Positions 1 to 7,755 of a stretch of 64,000 bases of DNA are shown piece by piece; the stretch's first letter is position 1, and each line of letters begins with the position of its first letter. The notes below the pieces were generated by a model that saw only the letters and a program-made list of their open reading frames with translations, made no database searches and had not been told where the DNA came from. The stretch is taken from NCBI GenBank assembly GCA_035776735.1, contig DASSSO010000220.1, positions 1 through 64,000 of the forward strand. The letters run 5' to 3'. The position numbers were made by a program, and so were the translations under genes. Source of the DNA: JACDAN01 sp035776735. GTDB taxonomy: Bacteria; Actinomycetota; Thermoleophilia; Gaiellales; Gaiellaceae.

Positions 1-2291
1 AGCCGGATGAAGTACCGCGATGCGAGCGGCCCGTTCGTCGTCACGGTCCAGTCCTTCACCTGCCTCTGCCAGGAGTCCGCGATCCCGAGCCAGACCGCCG
101 CCGACGCCGTGTCGCCGTTCGCGCGCGCCAGTTCTGCCGCCGCGACGAGACCTGCGATCTCGGCGGCGATCGTTGACGGTGAGAAGCCGCTTTGCTCCTC
201 CCAGCGCTCGACGCCGAACGCCGGCCCGCGCGCGGCGACGAAGTTCGCGGCCGGCTTGATGTGATCCGAGTACAGCGACGCATCGGTGAGTCCGAGCTGG
301 TACGCCATCAGGATCGGATAGGCCGTTTCGTCCAGCTGCGTCCCGAAGGAGTCCGGCGCGACCTTGCCGTTCACGAGGCTGTTGCGGGGCATGGAGCCGT
401 CCGGAAGCTGCTGCCGCTCGAACAGGAAGAGGGTCGCGTCCCGCGCCGTCGCCAGGTCGCCCGCCGCCACGAGGCCGGTCCACGACTCGTAGAGGTCGCG
501 CGCGAACACCTCGCGGTAGGAGCCGAAGTACGTGTTCGCCGGATCGCCGGCCGAGACCGCCTGACCCCACGGCGAGGCGAGGCTGGCGACGATCGCGCCG
601 GGGAACGTCTTGTCCTCGGACGCCTTGATCACGTTGGCGCTGAGGTAGTACTCGTCCTCGAGCCGATTCGCATCCGGGCCGCTGATGCCCGGCAGCCTCT
701 CTGTCCGCGGCTTCGTCAGGGAGTTGTCGTAGTGCCTCCACGCCTGGGCGTACTTCGCGCGGGCCTGCGCGAAGCCGGCGTCGAGCGATTCCCCGGCGGT
801 CTCGACGGCCTCGGCCTGAGATGCGCCGAAGCCGAGTGCGATCACGGCCCCTCCGCCATCCCCCAGTGCGACCCTGGCGGTTTGGACGACGTTGCCGCCG
901 AGCGCGTCGACGTATGTCTTCGTCAGGGCGTGCGCCGCATCGAGCTGGACGAGCCCGTCGCTTTCCGCTCCGACGAACCCGCTCGAGGCCTCCGAGAACG
1001 GGCCGTCGAGGGCGGCGTAGACCGGCTGCGCGTAATCGCGATTCGCAGCGTTCGTCTCCGTGACCGGATCAAAGGAAACGGGCAGGGGGTGGCCGGTCGA
1101 GTCGTCGATCGTCGCCTGGTCGGCGCCACCGTTCCCCGGACCTCCGCCCCCGTTGCCGTTTACCGTGGGGTCGAAGCGCACGTACAGCTGGTAGCCGGCC
1201 GAGGCCGGCTTGAGCCTGATGCTCATGAGCACCGTGTTTCGCTCCGGATCGGTGACGTAGTCGGTCTCGATCCGATACTTGCCGCTCCTCGCCGTCGCCG
1301 TAACCGTGCACGCCATGCCGCCGGCGTCCCGCTTCGCCTCCACCGTGTAGGTCATGTCGCGCGTCTGCAGGTCGGTGAATGTGGAGCCGTCGGTGACGAC
1401 GTACTGAAGCGTCTCGACGTTCGTGTTGTCGACCGTCGGGTAGTAGACGTCGCTCAGTACCCCGTTCGCGATCGTGTACCAGACCTTCGACGTCGTGTTG
1501 CGGGCGGTGCCGAGGCAGTCCTTCCGCGCGAGGCCGAAGTGCGACAGCGCCCCTGGTCCGTCCGGGGCGCCCTGAGGGCTCGTTGCGGCGATTGTCAGGA
1601 CGTGCGACGTCGCGTCATAGGTGAACGTGACCTTCGCGCCGTCGACGGGGACGGCAAACGGGATGTTCGCTCCGCCCGGGACGCCGCCCTGGCCGTAGTT
1701 CTCGTCCCAGCTCTCGTTGATCGCCACCTTCGCCTCGTACGAGCCTTGGGGCAACGCCGTCGTCACGAACGCGTAGACCCCGTCTCCGTCCGGGTCCTGG
1801 AGCCAGGAGCGGAGGCAGCCGGGATCCCAGTCGCTCGAGCATCCGAGCTCGGACTGGAAGCTTCCCGGCGCGACCGCGATCACGGAGCTCTTGTTGTCGG
1901 TGATCCAGTGGTTCTTGTGGTCGTAGTAGAACTTGACGCCCGCGTCCGCGGGGAGGGCGAGCGGGATGTTGGCGCCGTCCTGCTGGGCGTGGAGGCCGTA
2001 GTTCTCGGTCCACGAGTCGTTCAGCGCGGCCTTGTACTCATAGCCTCCGGCGGGCAGCGAGAACGTGCGCTGCCAGACGTCGTCGCCGGCGTCGTAGGTG
2101 AGATGCGTCGCCGCGCAGTCGGGCTGCCAGTCGCCGGAGCAGCCGAGCTCCGACTGCAGCGAGCCGGCGATCGTGACCGACGACGGGTTCGGTGTATGCG
2201 ATGCCGCCGCGGTGGGAAGCAGCACGAGCGCCGCCCCGGCGAGTGCGAGCAACACCATCCGACGCTTCCTCGGTCTGCTCAACTCACTCAT
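1..2291 (-). CDS. Secreted GH15 glucoamylase with two X25 modules (3' end off window)
   Basis: The open frame runs off the left edge, so about 763 residues are visible and the C-terminus is missing. Order: signal peptide (RPRKRR then a hydrophobic stretch ending near TAAASHT); two pullulanase-type X25 modules, each opening with QSELGCS.DW.P.C and containing ESWDENYG-like repeats; a glucodextranase-type N domain beginning near LARKDCLGTARNTTSKVW; and the start of the (alpha/alpha)6 catalytic barrel with SYREVFARDLYESW. The motif ERWEEQSGFSPST near the left edge matches the region of the GH15 general acid glutamate. It should release glucose from alpha-glucans outside the cell. A start 33 bases further in (2258) has a better ribosome site (GAGGAAG) and would still leave a signal peptide. 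The X25 call rests on motif recognition. Confidence 0.85.
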   Translation of the reverse strand, partial: MSELSRPRKRRMVLLALAGAALVLLPTAAASHTPNPSSVTIAGSLQSELGCSGDWQPDCAATHLTYDAGDDVWQRTFSLPAGGYEYKAALNDSWTENYGLHAQQDGANIPLALPADAGVKFYYDHKNHWITDNKSSVIAVAPGSFQSELGCSSDWDPGCLRSWLQDPDGDGVYAFVTTALPQGSYEAKVAINESWDENYGQGGVPGGANIPFAVPVDGAKVTFTYDATSHVLTIAATSPQGAPDGPGALSHFGLARKDCLGTARNTTSKVWYTIANGVLSDVYYPTVDNTNVETLQYVVTDGSTFTDLQTRDMTYTVEAKRDAGGMACTVTATARSGKYRIETDYVTDPERNTVLMSIRLKPASAGYQLYVRFDPTVNGNGGGGPGNGGADQATIDDSTGHPLPVSFDPVTETNAANRDYAQPVYAALDGPFSEASSGFVGAESDGLVQLDAAHALTKTYVDALGGNVVQTARVALGDGGGAVIALGFGASQAEAVETAGESLDAGFAQARAKYAQAWRHYDNSLTKPRTERLPGISGPDANRLEDEYYLSANVIKASEDKTFPGAIVASLASPWGQAVSAGDPANTYFGSYREVFARDLYESWTGLVAAGDLATARDATLFLFERQQLPDGSMPRNSLVNGKVAPDSFGTQLDETAYPILMAYQLGLTDASLYSDHIKPAANFVAARGPAFGVERWEEQSGFSPSTIAAEIAGLVAAAELARANGDTASAAVWLGIADSWQRQVKDWTVTTNGPLASRYFIR

Positions 2292-2466
2292 CGCAAGCGT
2301 TCGCGTGGACGGCGGCACGTCACGCTCCCCCTTTCGCAGCTCCAGCATACGACCGATGCGGCGGGCGCGGAAGTGTTCGTCGCCTCCCGTAACGGCGTGG
2401 AGACCGCCGGGCCGGCGCGAGACTGTTCTCGCGCCGGCCCGGCCTCAGTCATCGCGGAGCGCGGGA

Positions 2467-4203
2467 TCAGCAGCCCGGAAGCTTGAAGCTGGCGATCCTC
2501 GTCTGCCACGGCCGCCCGTCAGCCGGGGTTCCGGAGACGGCGTAGTACTCGTTCACGTACCAGAAGGTGCAGTCGTCGACCGGGTCGATGTTCATCGACG
2601 TGTAGTCGCCCCAGCGCGAGTTCTGCGTCGTCTGCACACCGGAGCCGTCGATGACCGTCCCCTCGCCGAGCGTCATCTCGCCGAGCGGGTCGCCGGCGAG
2701 GCGGCCCGTATAGCGGATGCCGGGGAAGACGTCCTGGCCGTTGACGACGCTGTAGCCGAGTCCCATGTTGCCGGCCTTGTCCATCGCGATGCTGCCCATC
2801 CAGCGGTGGACGCCGTCGCCGGGTGCGTACGTGCCCTGCTGGCGGACGCTGTACGTCCCGCCGTTGCGGCGAAGCTCGTACCAGCGGACGCCGGCGACGC
2901 TGGGCGCCGCCTCGACCGACTGGTTCGTCACCATCGTCTCGGAGCCCCCGAGGTTTCGGTAGGCGAGCCGCCAGGTTGGCCGCTGGCGGTACGAGAGGAT
3001 GTCGAGGTAGCGCACGGGGCTCGTGATCCCCGGCTGGGGCAGACAGTCGCGCGCCGAGACGGGTCCGCACGGGTAGGCGGAGTCGAACTCGGCCACCCGC
3101 AGCTGTGCCTTCAGCTGGAGTGACGCCGAGGGAGTTGGGTTCCACTTCAAGCTGAACTCCCAGACGTTGAGCGCGTCGAACGTCGCGCCGTACGGCCCGT
3201 CGTCGTCCTGTGTGCCGACGATCGGCGCCGGAGCGCTCCCCGCCGGTCGCGCGCTCCCGTCGACGTCCGGCGGCAAGAGCCCGTCCCCGATCAGCCTGAT
3301 CGGGACGACGCTGTCCTCGAGGAGGATGCTCGCCGCCCGTGCGTTCGGGTCGCCGGCGATCATCCGGTCGCGCTCGAGGCCGTACACGCCGATGCCATAG
3401 ATGGACGGGTCCTCGACCCCGAATTCCCGGGTCGTGATCAGGTACGAGTCACGCCATACGCCGTACTTCGGGTAGTCGGGGAAGTTGAACCCGGTGGTGA
3501 ACGCGTAGCGGTAGTACGAGCCGGTTGGATCGCCCGTGGTCGAGATAGCGACGCAGTTGTAGAACGGGTTCAGCGGCTCGTCCGGGAAGTTGATGCCCCG
3601 GGTCGTGAACTGCGAGAGGATCCAGCGGTCGGCGAACTGGTCGTACAGCACGATGGGGTCGCCTGACGGATCCGTGCATTCGTCGACCGGGAAGCCCGCC
3701 CAGAGCGAGCCCGTGTCGACCGGGCCGAGCAGGAGCTGGCCCGTCTTCGAGTAGACGCCGAAGACGAGATTGACCATCTCGACGTAGTGGTTTGGCCCGA
3801 CGTCGCCGACCGGGTCGGGCGGGTTGACCCGAAAACCGAAGATGTCGAAGTTGTCCTCGTTGCTCAGGCCCTCGAAGTTCGCGATCGTCCCCGGGATCGC
3901 GAGCGGAGCGGCCTGCGCCTGGAGTGCGGCGTCAGCGGAGTGGCCGCGGCTCTCGACGACCGGTCCGCGGTCGGGTCGAACGTCCTCGCCTCTCGGCGTG
4001 CGCGGGGTAGAAGCCTTTGCGAGCTCGCGGAGCGGTTTCGAGACGTCGAACGCCTTCGCCTTGGTGAATGTCGGTCCGCGCTCGGTCGTCGCTGCGCCGA
4101 CCTGCGTTGCCGCGCCGGCCACCGCCGCCGCGAGCGCGACGATCGCGATCGCGGCGAACAGGCCAAGCCTCGGCGTGCGGGAGTCCGGAATGCCGTATCT
4201 CAA
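2467..4203 (-). CDS. Secreted protein of unknown function, 578 aa
   Basis: The N-terminus (PDSRTPRLGLFAAIAIVALAAAVAG) is a clear export signal. After a low-complexity Arg/Pro stretch the body has a repetitive, beta-rich look: VGDVGPNHYVEMVN, YDQFADRWILSQF, PKYGVWRDSYLITTREF, then WGDYTSMNIDPVDDCTFWYVNEYY near the C-terminus. This pattern occurs in large secreted, probably propeller-like proteins of soil actinobacteria with no assigned activity. No catalytic motif is evident. It is on the same strand as the glucoamylase, 175 bases upstream of it, and both are exported, but a shared operon is not shown. The function cannot be named from sequence. Confidence 0.8.
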   Translation of the reverse strand: MRYGIPDSRTPRLGLFAAIAIVALAAAVAGAATQVGAATTERGPTFTKAKAFDVSKPLRELAKASTPRTPRGEDVRPDRGPVVESRGHSADAALQAQAAPLAIPGTIANFEGLSNEDNFDIFGFRVNPPDPVGDVGPNHYVEMVNLVFGVYSKTGQLLLGPVDTGSLWAGFPVDECTDPSGDPIVLYDQFADRWILSQFTTRGINFPDEPLNPFYNCVAISTTGDPTGSYYRYAFTTGFNFPDYPKYGVWRDSYLITTREFGVEDPSIYGIGVYGLERDRMIAGDPNARAASILLEDSVVPIRLIGDGLLPPDVDGSARPAGSAPAPIVGTQDDDGPYGATFDALNVWEFSLKWNPTPSASLQLKAQLRVAEFDSAYPCGPVSARDCLPQPGITSPVRYLDILSYRQRPTWRLAYRNLGGSETMVTNQSVEAAPSVAGVRWYELRRNGGTYSVRQQGTYAPGDGVHRWMGSIAMDKAGNMGLGYSVVNGQDVFPGIRYTGRLAGDPLGEMTLGEGTVIDGSGVQTTQNSRWGDYTSMNIDPVDDCTFWYVNEYYAVSGTPADGRPWQTRIASFKLPGC

Positions 4204-4540
4204 CGGTTCCTCCCTTCATCGAGGTGCGGATATCTACGTCCGAAGCTACGCCCTTCCGGCTGACGATGCAACAGCCGGGCGCTGTTCGTACCGGAGTTCG
4301 CTGGAGGATGTTCAGCCCGTGCCGCGCGCCGCGGGGCGCGGCGCCGGCCGGGTCGACGTCGCTTCCTCTCGGGGCTCGCTGACGACGACGAGCGTGGGCT
4401 TAGGCATCCGGCGGCAGCGTATCCCGCTTCGGCCTTCGGCCCGCGCCGGCCCCCGGCCGGGATCGAGTGTCGCCGCCTGGACGCTTGCTGTGTCGCCCGC
4501 GCGAACGACACCAGGGTCAGAGCCGCTTAGCGTGCCGGTC
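4204..4540. other. Intergenic, no gene seen
   Basis: About 340 bases between divergent genes. Open frames here are short and have the composition of antisense shadows. No RNA gene or strong hairpin was recognised. It must hold the promoters of the flanking secreted-protein genes, but none is distinctive. Confidence 0.5.
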
Positions 4541-5004
4541 ATGGCAGGAAAGGCGATCACCGGCCGTCCGGCGTTGATCGCCGTCCTCTGCCTCGCCGTC
4601 CTCGGCGCGTGCGGCGGAGACGGGACGGAATCCGCGCGCAACGCCGAGACGAGCCTCGAGAGATCACCGTCTTCCCGGAAGGCAGGGACGAGGGCGGCGA
4701 GCGGAGCTGGACCCTGACGTGCAAGCCGGTCGGCGGCACGCTCCCGAACGCCGAAGCCACCTGCGCGAAGCTGAACGCGCTACGCAGCCCATGGGCCGAG
4801 GTCCGGCCGGGCACGTCGTGCACGCTGCCCTCCTTCAGCCCGACGCAGGTCGTCGTCTCGGGCGTTCATCGCGGCGCGAGCGTCGACACGGTGTTCGGAT
4901 ACAACGGCAGCTGCCAGCTCCCACGCTGGGAGAGGGTCGACTTCCTGTTCCCGATCCGCCTCGAGTTCGGTGCCCGCGAACCGGTCACCTGGCTGGATCG
5001 GTAG
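4541..5004 (+). pseudogene. Subtilisin-inhibitor-like (SSI) lipoprotein, frameshifted
   Basis: Two frames join into one recognisable protein. The first (from 4541) is a lipoprotein signal with lipobox LAVLGACGG followed by GDGTESARNAETS. The second (readable from about 4661) gives REITVFPEG...SWTLTCKPVGGTLP, then CAKL, TSCTLPSFSPTQVVVSG and NGSCQLPRWERVDF. That is the cysteine and GGT.P pattern of Streptomyces subtilisin inhibitor family proteins, which block secreted serine proteases. The frames meet between about 4611 and 4665, and one missing base would restore them. Either a sequencing indel or a recent inactivating mutation explains this. If intact it would be an exported, membrane-anchored protease inhibitor. 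Confidence 0.65.
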
Positions 5005-5099
5005 ACGGTGCGGCATGCCGCAGGCGCGTGAGCCGTACATGAGCGTCGTGTGAGGGGCCGGACCTAGGCTCGGCGGCACCTCAACGATCGGAGGACGAC

Positions 5100-7529
5100 A
5101 TGACATCGCCACCTCGACCCTCCGGCGGGCTCGCGCTCAGGGCCTTCGGTCTCATGGCATCGATCGTCGCGCTCGGGAGCTTCGCGTCCGGCGCGCCGGC
5201 GGCCGGTGCGGATCCCTACTCGCTGGAGGCGCAGGCGCTGCTCTCCGCCTCGGAGACGGAGCTCGCGCTGCGCGTCGGCGGGCCGAGGCTGCCGGCGCGC
5301 CTCGAGAAGGTGCAGGTGAAGACCTGGCCGGCAGGCGCAGAGGAAGCCGTCACGCGCAACTTCTTCGACGTCCCCGCGCCGGCGGGCGTCGCGACGCTCC
5401 ACCTCGGCTGGCCCGGCCGCGGCGACCCGCTCGAGGTACACGCCCACCTGAAGGACGGACCGCAGCACAACCTCGCGGCTGCCACCACGGTTCTTCGCCG
5501 GCCGGACTTGACCGTCACGAAGATCGCCGTCCCCGCCGACATCGTCAGGACCCGTTCGTTCCAGGTGACTGCGACGGTCGGGGAGGTCGGCGGTGACATC
5601 GGCGCCAACGCGCAGGTCGAGCTCTTCGACGGACCGAGCGCGACGCCGATCGCGTCGGCGTCCGCCACGGTCGCGCCCGGCGCGACCGCCGACGTCAGCT
5701 TCGCGGTCGCACTGGCGAAGCCGGGGGAGCACGCCCTCCGCGCCGTCGTGTCGGACTCGGCGCCGGCCGAGTGGGACGTTGCGCCGAACGAGCGCGAGCA
5801 GGCGATCTACGTCAACCACTACGGCGAGAACGGGGTGGTGGCGACGGATCATGCGCTGGCGACGCAGATCGGCGTCGACGTCCTCCGCAACGGCGGCAAT
5901 GCGTTCGACGCCGCCGCAGCGGTGCAGTTCGCTCTCAACGTCGTCCAGCCGCACTTCAACGGGATCGGCGGCGGCTCGAACATCGTCGTGCGCGACGGCC
6001 GCACCGGTGAGCTCTACGCGATCGATGCACGCGAGACGGCGCCGGCCGCGACGACGCCGACGACGTATTCGGGTCTCACGCAGGCGGACATTCGTCCCAA
6101 CGGGTTCGCGGTCGGCGTTCCGGGCACGCTCCGAGCCGTCGACTACCTGCTCGAGCGGTGGGGGACGACCACCCTCGCCGACGCGCTCGAACCTTCGATC
6201 GCCCTCGCCGAAGAGGGCTTCCCGATCGGACATCATCTCGCGAGGGAGATCCCGATTGCGCTTCCGCGCTTCCAGCCGGAGACGAGGCAGGTCTTCCTCA
6301 ACGCCGACGGCAGGCCGCGAGCGCCAGGCGACGTCCTGAGACAGCCCGACCTGGCGAAGACGTTCCGGCTGCTGGCACGGGACGGCGTTGCGCCCTTCTA
6401 CGAGGGTGAGATCGCGGAGGCCATCGTCGAGGCCCAGCGGCGCGCGAATACACCGGCGCGGCAGGGGAGGATGACCGCTGACGACCTTCGCGCGTACGCG
6501 ATCGACGTCGAGCCGCCGCTCTCGCTCACCTACGGCGGCTACGAGGTCTTCTCGCCGGGCACCTCGACGAACGGGGGCGTCGTCCTGCTCGAGTCGCTCG
6601 GACTCATGCGCGAGTTCCTGGCCGACCCGCGTACCGACGGGTACGCGTGGGGCTTCGCGACTCGGAACTCTCTCCACGTCTTCATCGAGGCGATGCGGCT
6701 GGCGTTCGCCGACCGCGACTTCTGGCTGGGAGACGACCGGTACACGAACGTGCCGTTGACAGGGCTCCTCCACCCGGACTATCTACGCACGCGGAGCTCG
6801 TTGATCGACCCGGAGACGGTGATGTGTAATCCGGTCCGGCCGGGCGACCCGCTGCCCTACGTCGAGGCGGAGGCCGCCGCCGACGATCCCGAGGCCGCGG
6901 GCCACACGACGCACTTCTCGATCATCGATCGCTGGGGGAACGCCGTGGTCATGACCTCGACACTCCGTGACGCGTTCGGGACGGGGATCACGGTTCCCGG
7001 CTACGGTTTCCTGCTGAACGACACGCTCGGCTTGTTCAATCTGGCGCCGCGCGCGAATCCGGCGACCGGCAATCCCGGTGCGAACGATGCGGCGGGCGGC
7101 AAGCGGCCGATGGGCAACGTGGCGCCGACGCTCATCCTGAAAGACGGCGAGCCGTTCGCCGGCACCGGGTCGTTCGGGAGCGGCTTCATCCCGAGCATCG
7201 TCCTCAACGTCGTCTTGAACCTCCTCGAGTACGACTTGCCGCTCCAGCAGGCGATCGACGCGCCTCGGCTGTGGACGCAGACGGCCGCCGGCGCTGCGCA
7301 GCTCAACTTCGGGTTCGACCACCTGATCACGCCGCTGCGCGATATGGGGCACGTCGGGCCCACGTTCGGCGGGTGTGCCGACAACATGAACCGAACGCCG
7401 CTGCCGCCGCTCCTGAACGTCGGCTCGGCCGGTTCGTTCGGCGTCGACCTCGAGAGCTTCGAGCTCAACGGCGCCGCGGACACTGCGAGGTTCCCGGACG
7501 CGAGCACCGCCGTCGTCGACCGGACGTAA
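5100..7529 (+). CDS. ggt: Secreted gamma-glutamyltransferase with N-terminal CARDB-like domain
   Basis: 809 residues. GGAGG at 5091-5095 supports the ATG at 5100. A signal peptide ends near GAPAAGADP. Residues about 40-230 are an extra beta-sandwich region with a CARDB-like segment (RRPDLTVTKIAVPADIV). The gamma-glutamyltranspeptidase precursor follows, from GVVATDHALATQIGVDVLRNGGNAFDAA. The self-cleavage site is visible at AGHTTHFSIID, where the first Thr of TTH should become the nucleophile of the small subunit. LQQAIDAPRLW and the GSFGSG loop are also family features. The family cleaves gamma-glutamyl bonds, as in glutathione, and transfers the glutamyl group. The usual family length is about 550-580 residues, so the N-terminal addition is unusual. 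A hairpin terminator follows. Confidence 0.9.
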   Translation: MTSPPRPSGGLALRAFGLMASIVALGSFASGAPAAGADPYSLEAQALLSASETELALRVGGPRLPARLEKVQVKTWPAGAEEAVTRNFFDVPAPAGVATLHLGWPGRGDPLEVHAHLKDGPQHNLAAATTVLRRPDLTVTKIAVPADIVRTRSFQVTATVGEVGGDIGANAQVELFDGPSATPIASASATVAPGATADVSFAVALAKPGEHALRAVVSDSAPAEWDVAPNEREQAIYVNHYGENGVVATDHALATQIGVDVLRNGGNAFDAAAAVQFALNVVQPHFNGIGGGSNIVVRDGRTGELYAIDARETAPAATTPTTYSGLTQADIRPNGFAVGVPGTLRAVDYLLERWGTTTLADALEPSIALAEEGFPIGHHLAREIPIALPRFQPETRQVFLNADGRPRAPGDVLRQPDLAKTFRLLARDGVAPFYEGEIAEAIVEAQRRANTPARQGRMTADDLRAYAIDVEPPLSLTYGGYEVFSPGTSTNGGVVLLESLGLMREFLADPRTDGYAWGFATRNSLHVFIEAMRLAFADRDFWLGDDRYTNVPLTGLLHPDYLRTRSSLIDPETVMCNPVRPGDPLPYVEAEAAADDPEAAGHTTHFSIIDRWGNAVVMTSTLRDAFGTGITVPGYGFLLNDTLGLFNLAPRANPATGNPGANDAAGGKRPMGNVAPTLILKDGEPFAGTGSFGSGFIPSIVLNVVLNLLEYDLPLQQAIDAPRLWTQTAAGAAQLNFGFDHLITPLRDMGHVGPTFGGCADNMNRTPLPPLLNVGSAGSFGVDLESFELNGAADTARFPDASTAVVDRT

Positions 7530-7541
7530 GGCGAGCACCGA

Positions 7542-7571
7542 GGGCCGGCGCTGTTGCGGCGGCGCCGGCCC
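7542..7571 (+). terminator. Hairpin after ggt
   Basis: A perfect 10-bp stem (GGGCCGGCGC, 7542-7551, with GCGCCGGCCC, 7562-7571) and a 10-base loop start 12 bases after the ggt stop. There is no U-tract, as is common in high-GC actinobacteria, so termination is inferred from position and stem strength. Confidence 0.6.
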
Positions 7572-7590
7572 CCCGGTCGAGCTAGCGGTC

Positions 7591-7743
7591 GACGGCGGCG
7601 ATCGGATCAACGGCGGCTCGTTCCTCTGCGCGGATAGCTACTGCCTGCGCTACCGGCCCGCGGCCCCCGCCCGCAGATGGCCGACAGCGGGATGAGCCAC
7701 AGCGGCTTCCGCTGCGTCGTCCGCCCGGATCCCGCCGAGTAGC
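7591..7743 (+). pseudogene. C-terminal remnant of formylglycine-generating enzyme (SUMF1/EgtB-type)
   Basis: About 50 codons read DRINGGSFLCADSYCLRYRP and then, after a frame change near 7660-7674, MADSGMSHSGFRCVVRP and a stop. This is the conserved end of formylglycine-generating enzymes, which convert a sulfatase cysteine to formylglycine; the two active-site cysteines of the family are kept as C-x4-C. There is no upstream coding part, because the ggt terminator sits directly before it. It is therefore a dead tail left by deletion. No sulfatase gene is in the window. Confidence 0.65.
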
Positions 7744-7755
7744 GCCTCTAGCCGC

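Noticed and set aside
192..2486. A 764-codon plus-strand frame opposite the glucoamylase
   Set aside because: Arg/Val-rich shadow composition with no motif; the minus strand encodes a clear GH15 protein.
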